From: Camarhynchus parvulus
Taxonomy: Eukaryota; Chordata; Aves; Passeriformes; Thraupidae
DNA: 64,000 bases
Direction of reading: 5' to 3'
NCBI RefSeq assembly: GCF_901933205.1
Contig: NC_044573.1
Span: 27,897,493 to 27,961,492, forward strand
Position 1 is the first letter of the stretch. The number at the start of each line of letters is the position of its first letter. A program made the position numbers and the translations under genes. Below, one piece after another: positions 37,153-50,420 of this stretch. The notes under the pieces were generated by a model. The model was not told where the DNA came from, ran no database searches, and saw nothing but the letters and a program-made list of their open reading frames with translations.

Positions 37153-37750
37153 GACAATAGGTCCTTTCCATAATTTGAAACTTGCTCTGGTGTTCTCAGG
37201 AGGGTGTTCTCATTCTGCTAGTGCAACTTTGGCACGAGCAGGAGAGCAATCAAGTGTGAATGCAAAGAGGAGCAGAAATGTTTCAAGGAGAGAGGGGCAC
37301 ATCAGAGCCTCAGACTTCATTTCCTTTAGTTAACATTTTCATTGCACTGTGCCACTTTGGGGGGCAAAGGACTATATTCCCTTAAAAAAAACAATTTAGA
37401 AATGAATGATGACAAGTTCAGATTGTTTGATCCGACATAAGAAACTTCCATCTTTCTCTAAATGTTTTGCTTCATTGGAAACAAACTGATATGCATGCAC
37501 ATTATTGATAATGTTAGTAGAATTTAGAGCTGCTCTTAATATTGGAAACAACTTATTTATTGAGGTGACATTCTATTCCTCTTGTTCATTCTAATACTAA
37601 TATAGGTACGCAGCTGCTATAACTAATTTTATAATGTGAACAAACGATTAACAGCCAGTGCAGTCATGAAGTAATGTGGTTATAAACATTTATGTGGAAT
37701 GTTATAAACTCTCATGAAAAGGTAGTGAACCAATACTGGAGCCTAAATTG

Positions 37751-37777
37751 CACACACAGACACACACAAGCACACAG
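37751..37777. repeat. Imperfect (CA)n microsatellite
   Basis: CACACACA tracts are interrupted by AGA and AAG. The array is short and imperfect. Confidence 0.85.
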
Positions 37778-40009
37778 GTGAAATGAAAAAGTTTTGGGAA
37801 CAATGCTTTTCTAAATGGAATTATTGTCGGTGTGCATGTGCTATTACTTATAAAATATAAATCATGATTTTTGACGATGTAAGGTTCCCAATTTAGAGCT
37901 ACATGGTTTTGAGATTTTTTAATTAAAAAAAAATTTACAGAGCACCCATAGCTCATGTAGAACCACATGTAAGGACTGCACGCTTTCCAGCCTTCCTAAT
38001 TACTCTGGCATATGGCCGCGGAACTGATCCTCCTGAAGAGCCCTCCTCCAGCCTCAGCCAGCTTTTTTGGACAAGTCCCACTGGAAAATTGGAGTCCTCG
38101 AACAAAACAAGTAGGCTGACAGATCCAAGCTGAGGATTAACTCAGCTGGGGTTAGAAGCACATCTGAGAGACAGAGATGCTTTCACCAAGTGCCTAAATA
38201 ACTGCTCCATTTCCCTTGTGGTGAAGTTGCTTAAATTTCATTACTTCTGCTGAAAATTACCCTTATTAGGGTTATCTTGAGAAAGATCTCCCAGGAAACC
38301 ATGGCTCAAACTATTGAGGGATTTAAGAATTAGAGAAGCAGCATCATAATTTCTCCCAGACCCATGCAGGACTCGAACAGCTCCCAGTCAGTGACAGAAC
38401 ACCCAAAACCTGCAGGAAAAGCACCCAACCCCAAGAGGAACATAGTTTTTTTCTGAGCAGAGACCATGGAGTGATCCATCATCTAGCACCAAATCCAAGA
38501 GGTTTCTCTCCAAGCTCTCTGCTCCCTTTCTCTGGTCTGCAGGATGTGACCTACTTAAAGCCAGCTCTAGAGACGAAGAGGGGAGCTGATGTCAGCCATG
38601 CAAATCAGACTGATTTATATTCTGATGCAATCAGCCACAATCACAAAATCCATTTAGCTGGGTGAGGACTCCAGCTACTTTGTTCAATTACAGAATTATC
38701 ATATTCCATTTAATCCCCAAATCAATTCCTGTATTTAGAATTATTTAAGATGCTTCAGCAATTATACCTAATTAGGTTCTATCAGTAAAGTAAATAAATG
38801 ATGTGATGTGCCAATCAGATGGCAGCAATGCCAGCTGAAGGAAAAGGAGCTCCTAAGTCCTCTGCATCATGCAGATGAGTGTTTGGGTGTTATAAAGCCA
38901 TTTGCTATTGCACTGGTGAGAAGAAAACCACTGAGTCCATGTCTGTTATTAACCATTCAAGCATTTGAGGGCTGTGCCACCTCAGACACCTGCAAAGATG
39001 ACTGCTCTTTTTGTTGGGTCGTTTGGCCACTTCATTTCCCTGCTTAATGTTTACAAGAGGCTCTGAAGAGATAAAGCAAAGGAGGGAAATGCCTGATCTT
39101 CCCATAACCAGGATCCACTGTCCTGTCCATAGAGAGAGGTCTTCAGACCAGTTTCAGAGGAAGAGGAGCAAGCAAGAATAGACTGTCCTAATCCTGGAAA
39201 AGAAACCTCCAGAACACTCCCTCTCTTCACAGAAACCCCATGCAGGTTCATTGGCTGGAGCTGTATGACAACATCCCCTCCACCCTCAAGCAAACTTTTT
39301 TTTTCCATGGGCACACTGGGCTCTTTTGGGGTCTTCTGGTGCACTCCAGACTTCACTGAACCAGTTGTTTTTTGTACAGTCTGTCACCATCGTGATTATG
39401 CTTTCCTACAGGAAAAGCAATCAATTTTAAAAATACCAGCTCTGCTTTTTGGCCATTTTATTTAATTCTTGCAGTTTTTTCTTCATGTCAGCTAGGATGT
39501 CTGGCTTTCAAGCATAGAAAATTATTTCTTTAATGCCATCCTATTCTGTCTCACAGAGCAAAGGGTTTTAAAGCAGGGACCTGCAATGCCAAAGCACAAC
39601 TTTCTATATCTTGAGCTGAGGAGCTCAAAGCTATGACATTTCAATTAAAAAGAAGCCTTTTAAAAAACAAAGTCTATTTTATAATCTCCCACACACACAG
39701 CATTGAGGAAAAGTAGACCTAAGTGACTAGACAACATCTTTTTCAGCTGCTGAGCCCAAATACCATGCAACCACACTCCCCTATGGAGCTACTGTGAGGG
39801 AATTACTGGAGAACATCATGTAATTACTAGCTGCAGTAACTGCAGTTACGTGTTAGATTGGACAAAATCATTAGAGCTGGTGGGTTTAAAAGTCACTGTG
39901 AGACAGACTTGGCTCCCAGGCAGAGATTCTGAAGTGTCAGCTTTGGAGATGGGGCCTGGGCTGTTAAACCCACAGCACCCACATGGACTGGCTGGTGGTC
40001 AGTGCTTGG

Positions 40010-40025
40010 CTCTCTCTCTCTCTCT
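40010..40025. repeat. (CT)8 microsatellite
   Basis: This is a perfect CT dinucleotide run of eight units. Confidence 0.9.
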
Positions 40026-40549
40026 ACCACTTGGCTAGGGCTGAGCATTGTGAGAAGAGGCTGCCTGGAGTCCTTTCTGATCAAGCCCATGTGCCAAAAA
40101 CCCCCCACTTGTTCCTTTTTGGTGCCTGTTTCTTTCCTTGGGGAAAAAAAAAAAAAGCAAAAGAAGCCTGAAACTCTTTTCATTTAGGCTGGTATAGGTC
40201 AGGCATTACTCACCGGGCTCAGTGTGGTAAGTGATATCAGCATTTTGTACCCTAGCCAGAGCATGTAATTAAATAGCTGATGGTTAGCAGGCAATTGCAT
40301 TTAATCTGTGCTCCTATAATTTGTAGTGTTATTGTGGGGGTGTGATTCTCTTTTGCTCTCAGACTTTCAATTTGTCCTCCTGTTGGACCTTGAGAGAGCA
40401 CCTCAAGTGAGTGCTGTGTTTGCAGCAGAGAGGGGGCTTCCTGGCCATGCTCTTTCTAGGGCTTTCAAGGGTGTGCCAGCCCTTGGGCACTGCTAGGTCC
40501 CTGCCAGCAGCTTGGTGCAAAGGTGAGCCTGAGGCCATTGCTTTATTTG

Positions 40550-40673
40550 GAAGGGACTTGGAGCAAACTAGTCTAGTACAAAGTGTCCCTGCCCATGGTA
40601 GAAGGGTTGAAACTAGATCATCTTCAAGATCCTTTCTAACCCAAAGCATTTTATGGTTTATGATTCTATGATT
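40550..40673 (+). mobile_element. CR1 LINE, 5'-truncated 3' end
   Basis: The segment carries the avian CR1 3' signature in order: GTGTCCCTGCCCATGG, then GGGTTGAAACTAGATCATCTT, then a TTTCTAACCCAAAGCATTTTATGG-like block ending in the tail GATTCTATGATT. CR1 is the dominant bird LINE and almost always appears as a short 3' fragment without the reverse-transcriptase frame, as here. The left edge is uncertain and could extend somewhat upstream. Several mismatches to the usual form suggest an old copy. Confidence 0.85.
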
Positions 40674-42290
40674 TGCTCCTGAAAGTTCAAACCCAGGTAG
40701 AGGTTTCTTCAGCTCCTGCATTTAGTAGAGGATTTACAAGCAAGCATACTTTTCTCAGGCCTTTGTAGCAATCTCCAAATTTACCCTGACCAAGCTGAAA
40801 AATAATGGGATCAGAGCAAAGAAAATAAAGGGTTGGATCACTTAAAGACAGGAAGGTGTCTTGTACTTAGAAGTTGGTCTTCTGCAATCTGATTTGTGGC
40901 AGGAGCACAGTATGTCCACATTTTTGACTTTTGTTGAACATTAACACAACATGGGGCAAAACCCAGATTCACTAATTGAGGGATATTTGGAAAGAAAATG
41001 GGAATTCACCGAGAGCCAAACAGGAAAGGGGAGTCAGGGAAAAACTGATGAAACTTTTCAGAGACCACCAAGAGACTAAGAATGTTGTGATCAAATATCC
41101 TTGGAGAAAAGGTAAACTCCTGCCCTGTTCCCATGGCATAGTGAAGAATCATGCGTACAGTGGCACTGTGTTCAGCCATTCAGCCATTTCCTGCATGCAT
41201 CTGACTGTGGTACAGCAGAGCACCTGCCACTGAACAGGGGTAACCTGCCACTACATTTGGATTTTGGCATCATGGGATTTGGGAAGCAAACAGGCAAGTT
41301 CTGGAGTAGGTTTGTCTCCTAAAGTGACAGCTGGAGTTGGAATAACTTTGACCATGGAGGATGCAGAACATGTGCTGAGGAATATAATGTGTGCTGATCT
41401 ACAGCCTACAGATCACGCTGCAGTCTCTCTGGCATAGTTATTAAGAACCAGCCCAAATGATATTAATAGAAGTAAAACATTACTGCTTAATGATACTGTG
41501 CCATTAACAAAGCATCAATAATGGCAGGATAGCATTACATACATAGATAAGCCATTGAGTGTCAACAAACTAATGAGTTATATTTATATCCCTGTCCAAT
41601 AATGTTTATTGATGTGGTTGTGGAAAGCAAGGGAGACTGTATGTTTTATGGGCAGGTCTAATATTAGAACTAATTGGGGTTTGTGAGCCAGAACTTCTCC
41701 CTGCATTTAATATGTCTGTTGCAGAAATCATATGCTTTCTGTGGCTTTGCTCTGAGCTTGTGTGAGGTTTAAAAAGTGCTATAAAGAAAGAAATGTAGAA
41801 ATGACTGATAAGTCCAAATGTAACCCATTTTCCCCCATGAATGCTCTTTTAATGCTTTGCATTAATTTGTCCTTCTGAAACAATGATTTAGATGCTTCTT
41901 GTTTTTTGTATGTCCTCAGCTTAACCACCTGAGGTCTCTTTCTTTGTAAACTTTTATGAAGGCCACCCCTGAAATGAATACACTACACAGACTTACAGAT
42001 GCCAGAACTTTATAAAAGCTATCAGACAGGAAAACTGGCAGTGAAGCACAACATGGAAAATCTTCTCAGATACCCAGCAGCACCCTGTGCTGGGCATATC
42101 TTTTCTTCCATCCAGAAATCCTTTTCCTGATTGTTAGGCATTGGTGCCTCAGTGGAAAGAGGGTCACTGGCACCACAAAGGCTTTTGGGTGCTACATGAA
42201 TATGAGTCATTTATAAACACCTCAGAGATGTGTGTGGCTGACCAGTTCTTAAATAGCCACCGTGAAACTTGTCATCAACTTAGACCCATT

Positions 42291-42310
42291 CAGTTTTTAA
42301 TTAAAAACTG
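42291..42310. promoter_or_regulatory. 20-bp perfect palindrome CAGTTTTTAATTAAAAACTG
   Basis: All ten base pairs of each arm are self-complementary around a central TTAA. It contains TAATTA-like homeodomain cores in inverted arrangement. It could act as a dimeric binding site or form a cruciform, but neither can be shown here. The location is unique non-coding DNA. Confidence 0.35.
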
Positions 42311-43750
42311 TTTGAATTAATGCATGAACAGTGCTGGGGAAGGGCACTTGGAATACCCACGTGGTAGGGAAGTGTTCAGAAGCAGAAAGTGGACTCTGTC
42401 TCTTTTCCTCTGCATGCAGGAGAGGACACCTGGTGGATTGGGTCCCTTGGGGGATGCAAACAGATATTTGATTCCTGTTAGCCTTGGATGTGACACTCTG
42501 GGAAACTCAGGCAATTAGGGCTCTAGGAAGCTCTGGTGATCCAAAATGAGCATGCTGATTGATTTTAAGCGTTGGAAAGAATGTTGCTTGTGTTGCTTAC
42601 TGAGCCTTGAATGCCAAATATCTACCCAAACTGGGTTGTAGTCCAGATGGTCTTGCCCTGAGGTAATCTGTCATAATCTGAACTCATTCAATTGCTGAAT
42701 TTATATGAAATGATAACTTCGTCCAGAGGTATGTGTCTCCATGATGAGAAGTGACCTTGTGTCTTATCCTCAATAGACAGGTATAATATAAATAAATAAA
42801 AATAATAATATAAATCTCTGCTGTTTGCAATGCCTGCTGCCTCTGGTTGGAAACCAGGGAAAAGGCTCTGGAACTGAGGCAAACTTGTCTCTCATCATGG
42901 TGCACCATTGTGCTCTGCCTCTGCAGGAGCTGGTGGGGAATCCACGTGCTGTTTTTCTTGCTGTGTCTGCTCTGGGTCACATGGGAATGTTGTTCAGGCT
43001 CATCCACAGCTGCTGGCTTTACAGCAGTAGGTTGTGTGACTTCAAGGCAAAAAGGAAACCCAGCCCTTCTCACTCCTAATGTCATCAAGCCCACGCCCAA
43101 CTGATTTTTAAATTCTAAAGTAAAATGGCACCTGCAGTGTCAGACAGATTTCATGAAGAGCCTGTCTGTAAAAGGTTCCTGATGGTAACTTCTGAACTGC
43201 TTTCCCCCCCAACTTGTCCTGTCATGCTGGACCAGCAGCAGCCTCTGAGGGGAGATGGAAGCCCCTGATGTGTTTCTGCACACTGGTCCCCAGGCAGCTC
43301 ATAATGTTCTCCTGTCTCTAGCACAGAAGGCTGTAGCTGGCAGGCATGTGCTGCCTATGAAAGGCTTAAGATATATGAATGCTGTGGGGGTGTCTGACCT
43401 TTATCTCTGTGCAACGATGGGGACATTTATTACAGATTCCCTCACTCTCCACACATTTCTATAAAAAATAATGGGGCCCCATACAGGTGCCTCTAGTCCT
43501 TCCTTTCATCTGAGAAGTGATAAATGCAACAAAATAGCTAATTAAACATTTTGCCAGTGTGGCATGCACAAATAATTGAGATTTCTAATGATAGTGCTGT
43601 GATAAATGAAGGAGTTAATGTATTCTGATGGCACCCAGACAACGTGGATAAAACGATCAACCTGCCTCTTGTTTTCTCTCCCTAGCATCCCTTTTTCCCC
43701 TCCCTGAATTCCTGCTGCTCCTCCAGGCAGACCAGATCGAGGAGCTAAAG

Positions 43751-43770
43751 AAGATAAGATAAGATAAGAC
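43751..43770. repeat. (AAGAT)n pentamer repeat with three GATA motifs
   Basis: Four pentamers, AAGAT x3 plus AAGAC, yield three overlapping AGATAAG sites. AGATAAG matches the WGATAR consensus of GATA transcription factors. The motif and repeat are visible directly. Whether GATA factors bind here is inference. Confidence 0.75.
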
Positions 43771-46249
43771 CTGGCCCAGCTGAGTATCTCAGTAGAGAAA
43801 ATTAAAAGTATTAGATGTCAGGTCGGGTCCTCCCGAGCTCCCAGCAGTTCCTGCCCCCAGGAAGAAGATTGGCTCCATTGGACTGCAGCCTCCAGAACCC
43901 TCCTCAAAACCATTTGTCTGTATCAGAGTGTGCAGGGCAGGGAGAAGCGTGGCAGAAGACAGAGAAGAAAAGACACAGCTACAGACACAGGAATTCATGC
44001 ACAAGTACAGCTCACCACACAGCCAGCTAGACAGCAGGAAGTGGAATCTCCATCTGGCTGGAGCAGTATGAGACTTCCATTGTTTTCCTCTGCTACTGAC
44101 AAGCTAAAAATAAAAACTGTGGGAGGCAAAGGTTATCTGGTGAACCTTAGGGGCACAGTCTGCTTTACTTTGTGTCATTGTAAATACTGGCTTGAGCTGA
44201 ATGAAACACCCTGCAGATGCAGCTGGGTGCAACCTACTGCAGAATTTGGCCCTAGAAGGCTGTAGAAAACCAGATTTTGCTGCAGCTGTGGGGTGATATT
44301 GCAAAAAGAAGTGTGTTAATTAAGCCCCGAGTGACGTTTTTATTAAGAGTCTGTGAGTAAATATGTTACTTTAACTCCCACCTGGTGTGTGCATGAATTT
44401 AGTGCTCAAAGAGTGTGCTGACAGAGCTGGAGGCTGAATTCTCTTTTCAGAATGTTCTAATACCATCGCCAACACTGCTACTGTCCCCCTAATGAATCCT
44501 AGCAGCATCCCAGGACAAGAACTTTTACCCACAGAATGGACTTGGCCCCATGAAGTCAATAGGATGGTAATCCTGCCTTCTCTATGCTTCCTTCTCTTCC
44601 CTTCTGAGACTCTCTAATTCCAGATTTCAAAAATGTTTCCAGCCCAGTACTTTGCTGAATTCAAGCCTATCCTAAGAAGGGTTGTGGTTTTAACAAACCA
44701 GTGTTTTCCACTGAAAAGCTGATTGCACTGAGACATTTCCAGACCAGATGTAGTGAGGACATCCATTAATATATGCCTTCGGGCCTGTTTTATTTCAGAT
44801 GTCAGAGGAAGATAAATGCTCTAACATTTCTACTGCTTCAGGTGGTGTGGTGGGTTGCTATCCCAGCAGGGCCATGCTGGAAGTGAGACAAAATTGGATT
44901 GTGGAGATGCAGGCAGGAGCTCAGTAGCTGATGGCTGATAGACACAGCTACTCTTGGTCAAATGCACACTGGAACTGCAGCAGCTGCAGGGATGGTGTGT
45001 CCTGCTTGGAGCCAGGCTGGTTCTGTCTCTCCTTGCCTCTATCTGCCAGAGGTAAATGCAGCTGCTGCTGTGAAAGCTGGTGGCTGCTGTGACCAGAATG
45101 ATGTTGCAGGTTGGCACTTATTTCTGCAAGCTATCCTACTAATGATGGAGATAATGAGCTCTTCCTTTGGTCTTCAGGAATCCTGAGAGGTGATGCAAAC
45201 TTGTATGTTGTGGGCTTGGAAAGATAAGAGCAGGCATGAGAATTCACCCTTCTCCCCCCTTGCACTTATTTCTAAAGATATTGAAATAATTCCACTGTTA
45301 TTGCAAATTTGTTGAATTCCAGAGGCAGATAAGAAGAGCCACCATGTGCAGATCCTTGGGGTTTAAGCACAGTGGTGCTCGCAGCCTGCTGGTGGTTGTG
45401 TTTCACACCCACAATTGGCACAAGCCCTGCACTGCATTTCCACAGGGGTTCCCACCAGGGCTGTGTGTCCAGCTGGAGGCTTCTCCCTGGTGATCACGAG
45501 GAGAGAGTGTTTGCAAGGTGTTAATGGAAGGACCTTGACAGAAGCAATGTAAATATTCCCATTGTAAGCAGGCATCGCTTCCCATAGCAGGCAGCACTGA
45601 AGACACCTAGCAAAACTAAAGGGCAGCACTTGTGGAGGCAGTGATTGAAAGCAGCCAATTGTATTCCACAATTTGTGACAGACCCATGGAATTAACAGCC
45701 TCAGGACACACAGGCAATAGGATGGGGAGAGGCATCAGTGAAAAATGGTCTATTTGGCAGATTTAAACCCAGTTGGATGTATCCCCCACTGTTTATTAAT
45801 CATTTATCAATCAACAACTTCTGTCCTTATCTGGTGTTTCACTGCTGCTATAATGATGCACAGAGACAGTCTTGGCTCTAAGGCATTAAAAATATCCAAA
45901 GAAGGGATGGGGCTACTGGTAGCCAAATGTCTCTGCAATTTCACATTTTCTATACTGTGGTTTGTGTTTTCTATTTTTAAAGTAAATATGGGTTTAGGAA
46001 GAAAATGTCCTGAAAAAGAATAAATGAATAACGCATCCAGTGGGAATTCAGAAATTAGGGAGTGGGGAAAGTGGAAAAATTACTCTTCCTCTGACGTTTT
46101 GGGTGGTGGTTGCTAGAAACAGAGCAAAAGGCAGTTGTCTGATACAGAAATTCTTCAATTTCTTATGATGGAAAGTACAGCATAGGTAAAAAGCTAGAGA
46201 AACAGGGCAGAAAAGGTAGCATTCATCAGGTTGTTCTTTACATCCAAAG

Positions 46250-46261
46250 CTGATTAATCAG
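46250..46261. promoter_or_regulatory. 12-bp palindrome CTGATTAATCAG
   Basis: The palindrome is two overlapping inverted GATTA/TAATC cores, the core bound by bicoid-type (K50) homeodomains. It is short, so it may be a chance occurrence. Confidence 0.25.
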
Positions 46262-48639
46262 ACATTGTGAAACAAACCTTTGTAAGAATAAGGCTGCCTT
46301 TAAAAAAAACAGATGGTTTTGAAATTATAAAGCTTCTTTTGTTTCCAGTTATTTAATTCCTTAGGGTTCACATGCTCTGGTCTGGATAGAATTTTGTACT
46401 GTTCCTGCTACATCAGTGCTGTTTGGGGAATGGTTGTGTGTGTCCTCAGGAGAGACACCTGGGGAGCACCAAACAATCTGGTAGGACCCGTGTTAGGGGT
46501 CCCTTCCAGAGCCAACATGTGTTTTGATTATACCCATGGAGCAAATTACCAACTTATAGAAATCAGCAAGCCACAACAGTTTAGGTAGATAATGTGAAAT
46601 TACCACGGGCTGGAAAAAAGATTTTTGGTTTTTTGGTATGGGGTTCAGGAGCAGATGAGGATCTGGGTGTGTCCAGCCTTTTCTTTTTTTTCTTGGCCTC
46701 CATCTTTGTGTCTTAAATAATCCTGCTAGATAAAGTAAGTAAAATAATAAAACTTGGAAGTTTTTACCTCGAAAATTATAGATAAAAATAAGAGCCCTGA
46801 CCTGCCGGGGAAACTTTAACTGAACGACACAAGAGCTGCTCCCTTTCCATCTGCTGCCAAGAGGAACTCATTTTGGAGCAGAGGAAGGCAGAGCTGTTCA
46901 CTTGTTCACTTTTAGCCATCAGAGAGAGCCACAAGCCACCACGGGGGCACCATTCACGTGAGCAGGTCTCACAAAGGCTGTTTGTTCTACACGAGCTGAG
47001 AACGGGTGCTTGCACAGGCAGCTCTTCAGGCTGTTGGGTTTCACTGCAAGCAGAGACAAGAACCAGAGTGAGCAGGGGGTATGAGAACTCAAACCTGAGG
47101 AAGGAGCAGAGGGCAGCCAAGGCAACTCATCTCTTCCTGGAGCAGAAACAAGCAGCCAGTGTTGACATCTGACTGCTGCGTGCATCCCATTCCAGCATCC
47201 CAGCAGACAGCTGGACTTTCCTATCAAAGGGAGGTGGTATCAGCAGAAAAGTGCCAGATGCTGAGATAATTTGAAGAAATGGGAAGAACAGGGCTATTTA
47301 CTGGCCTGGTGATGCTTTTATTTTCAACTGCTATAATTTCCAGCTGTCTCAATGAATTTAGGTCAAAGAGCTTGCTATGCAGCTTAGTCCAGAAAATACC
47401 AGGCTGTAGAAAACACTTGTTGGGGAGGATCAAGGAAAGGGTGATGGCATTTACTGTAGTTCTGCTGCCCCACGTCTTGTGTCCCTCTCTAAGGTGGGAT
47501 GAAATGTGACAGAGCATGGCCAAATGGGACTGGATCTGTGCTCTGGCTGTGGTGAGCTGCTGAAGTAGGCCACCACTGCTTCTTTTATTCCCAGTGAACA
47601 TGGACAGAAAGAATTAGATTGATTCATCCTGCATTAATGAGAAAAACAGCAGTGGAAAATAGCACAGAGAGGAAGATTTGGGTGATTTTGTGAATGAGGA
47701 GATTGTGATCAGTTCTTGAGCTTGAATATAGAGGTATTTAGAAGCTGGCATTCAGACTGGCAAGAGGTTTATTCCAGAGATAAACTGGCTGCTGACACAC
47801 CTGCTAGATGGTGATCTGAATTCCTCCTGCCCTGGTAAACCCCCAGCTAGGAGCTCTTCCTTCCCTTAGAGGGAGCTCCAGTGTCAGGTTCATCTCTCCT
47901 CCTAAGGAGACAATTCCCATGAACGAGCACACCTGAATCTAGCAATTGTCCTTCCCCACCTGGGCCTCTCTGCTGCCATCTTTGCTTTCCTGGAGTCCAG
48001 ATCTGTATCTCTGCCTTGAATCCTTATCCTGTCTCAAGGTACACCAAGGATCTTAGGACTTGTACATGCCTCAGGTGCCAATCTCATCTGGCTTTTGGAG
48101 CATCTCCATGAGGGTCACACACAATGGATCTGAACAGGGGCAGCACAGATTTAACACAAACCTTGAAGACACAGGCTAGCTTGGCAAGAAGACCCCTTAC
48201 ATATGGGCACACCTTTGGGCATATACACTCAGTTGGATACATTTTTTTCTTCACAACAAATATTTTCATCTTTTTGTATAAATAAAAAAAAAGTTTTTAG
48301 AGAAAAGACCAAAGCCAACAAAACACCCTCAAACCCGACCCCCCAAAAAGCCATGATATTTTCATATAGAAAAGGTGCTGCACCAGAAATCTTCCATCAG
48401 AGGACAAAACCAGTGGGAATTTCTGTAGCAGCTCAGAAAAGTTTCCTGTCTATTTACTGATCCTTTGAATGATCACATCCCTATCTGGAATGTTTTCCTT
48501 TATGCTGTTTTTGGCTGTTACATATTGTCATTAAGGCACAATAGATATAGAGGATTAGATCCTTGTGTCTGTAGTTTGAACATCAGATAATGCCTTCCTC
48601 TTTATCTGTGGTTTAGATTTCAGGTAGAGCCTTTCCCTT

Positions 48640-48870
48640 TCTTTCAGATGTAATTATGAATATTCTCGGTTGTCTCAAATACTGTCCAGGTGTTCACCTA
48701 TAAATATTCACAAATCATTGTTGTGTGTGAGCATAAATCTGCATTATCTAAGCATGAATGTGAAATTGTCCAGCTAGGTCATGAATATTCATTGTCGAGA
48801 TAGACTCTGAATTGCCCGTAAACTGTCTCCCATTTTAGCAGCTTGATCTGGTTTCTTTCACAACCAATGA
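48640..48870. promoter_or_regulatory. Candidate regulatory block with three ATGAATATTC-like motifs
   Basis: ATGAATATTC lies at 48656-48665, ATAAATATTC at 48700-48709, and the 12-bp palindrome ATGAATATTCAT at 48781-48792. The last resembles the dimeric sites described for POU-domain factors. The 230-bp block is repeat-free and has no gene. Motifs and spacing are seen directly. Binding and enhancer role are inference. Confidence 0.3.
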
Positions 48871-50338
48871 CCCCCGCCCCCACCCTAGCTTTACAGAGGC
48901 CTGTCAGAGTGGAGACAATAAAAATTATCATCACGAGCAGTGGTTACTCATGGTAAAAGCACAAACTCATTCTTCATTTCTTTCTCAGTGTATAAAATGA
49001 GCAGGGACATGGCCCATCAACCTGCACTCAGTATTCCACACTATGTGTTTTCACCCTTGGTTTTCTCTAGGCTCAACTTGTTTTCTTTATAAGTTAGAGC
49101 ATGACTGTTTTTCTCTCAGAACCACAGATGCAGTGTATATGGGCCTGTCTTACTTTAAATTGCTGTAAAAAAACCAGCTCTGGTGCCAAGCAATGAAGAA
49201 TTAATCCCAGAATGTCTAGAAGAAGTGTAAAGTCCTGCTTCTTTCTGTGGTTGTGCTAGAGCTGTCATGGAAACCAGGAGGGACTGTGTTGCTCCCAAAC
49301 TGTTTGAAGGCTATTTGGTGCCAGTAAAAATTCACCAGGAGCTATGTTTTTCAGCTCCACAGAGGACCCCTGTCTCACCCAGTAAAGTTCTCCACACATC
49401 ATCTCCACAGTGTCAGATACCCACACCTTAAGGCAGGATTTATAGGAAGAAGATAATATGTTATATCAGACCATTTGACGGAACTGGAAAAAATCAAAGT
49501 TTTGAGCTTTTACAGTGCTCTCAAAGCACTTTAGGGTTGTTTTGTTTAGTTTTGGGTTGTTTTCACTCAGAAAAGAAGACAAGAATGTCTGGATCACGTG
49601 TACATATCTGCTTTAACTTGTAGATATCTAAATTTAAAGGAAGCACTTCTACTCTTTGTGCCTTTAATGCTTTTTGGGGAAGTGGATAGCATTAATTGAC
49701 CTTTCCCATGAGCTGAGGAGGAATATGCTGTAGCATGGGGTGTTTAGAGGTGGAAACAGCAAATATGAGGCAAAGAGGTTATGGACACCATAGCTAAATT
49801 GATAGACTAACCAAAACTACCAGAAACTCTGGATCAGAGTTTTTCCCAATAAAATTAATGTGAATTTGACCCACTGACCCAAAATTCTGGTCAAGCTTGG
49901 ATCAATATATCCTCTGCATGGGCTTCTCCCAGAAGGTGCTGTTAGGTGAAAAACATATGAAAGCCCAGTGCAAGAAAAGTAGTTATCCATGCACAGTATT
50001 GGAGCAAAATATTCCCTTGTGCTTCATTTGTCTTTCCAGGATGATGTACTGCTTTTTGTCTCTCTCCTTAAGAACCCAAAAAGGTGACAGACACAGGAGA
50101 AGTGGAGGTGAAATGACACATATTTGCAATTGTGTTTCCAGTGCCCAGAAGTGAGTACTTGTGACTTTCATTGAAGAAATGACGTGGGAAATTCTCCTCC
50201 ATGGCAGTTTAATTGAAACTCAGAACATTATGGTTCTCTCCATCTGAAATACATCCTGACCACCCAATCCTTGCATTTCCTTCACCACTCCTATTTTATT
50301 TCCTCATCAAAATGCTTTGAAGTGGTAGCGCACAGTAG

Positions 50339-50420
50339 GAATCACATAATCATATAAAGATTTGGGTTGGAAGGGACACACAGTGGTCAGGTTGGGTTCA
50401 CTTAGTCCAAATTCTTCTAG
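50339..50420 (-). mobile_element. CR1 LINE 3' end, minus orientation
   Basis: The plus strand reads AATCACATAATCATATAAAG, then TTTGGGTTGGAAGGGACA, then a degraded CTTAGTCCAA block. This is the reverse complement of the avian CR1 3' terminus. It is only the terminal segment, and the inner part is decayed, so the right edge is approximate. No reverse-transcriptase coding sequence is present. Confidence 0.8.

Larger units (their letters stand above)
36481..42290. other. Mostly unique non-coding sequence with a CR1 tail and AT-rich blocks
   Basis: No supported gene. A 70-codon basic frame at 36505-36714 is noted and rejected elsewhere. Small CA-type (37751-37777) and CT-type (40010-40025) repeats are present. 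Blocks at about 38640-38830, 40200-40330 and 41440-41640 are dense in TAAT-type cores and free of repeats, a texture seen in conserved enhancers, but no conservation evidence is available. Confidence 0.55.
42311..50338. other. Mostly unique non-coding sequence
   Basis: No gene is supported. Frames such as 42684-43100 (minus) and 46776-47120 (minus) lack any family feature. Local items are the GATA repeat at 43751, a TAAT-rich block at 43540-43680, a 12-bp palindrome at 46250 and the ATGAATATTC cluster at 48656-48792. A frame at 45745-46023 contains hydrophobic runs but has no identifiable relative. Confidence 0.6.

Noticed and set aside
44838..44900. TGTGGTGGGTTG start resembling the 3' end of the LTR family in reverse
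   Set aside because: Only about 12 bases match. The following sequence does not continue the LTR.
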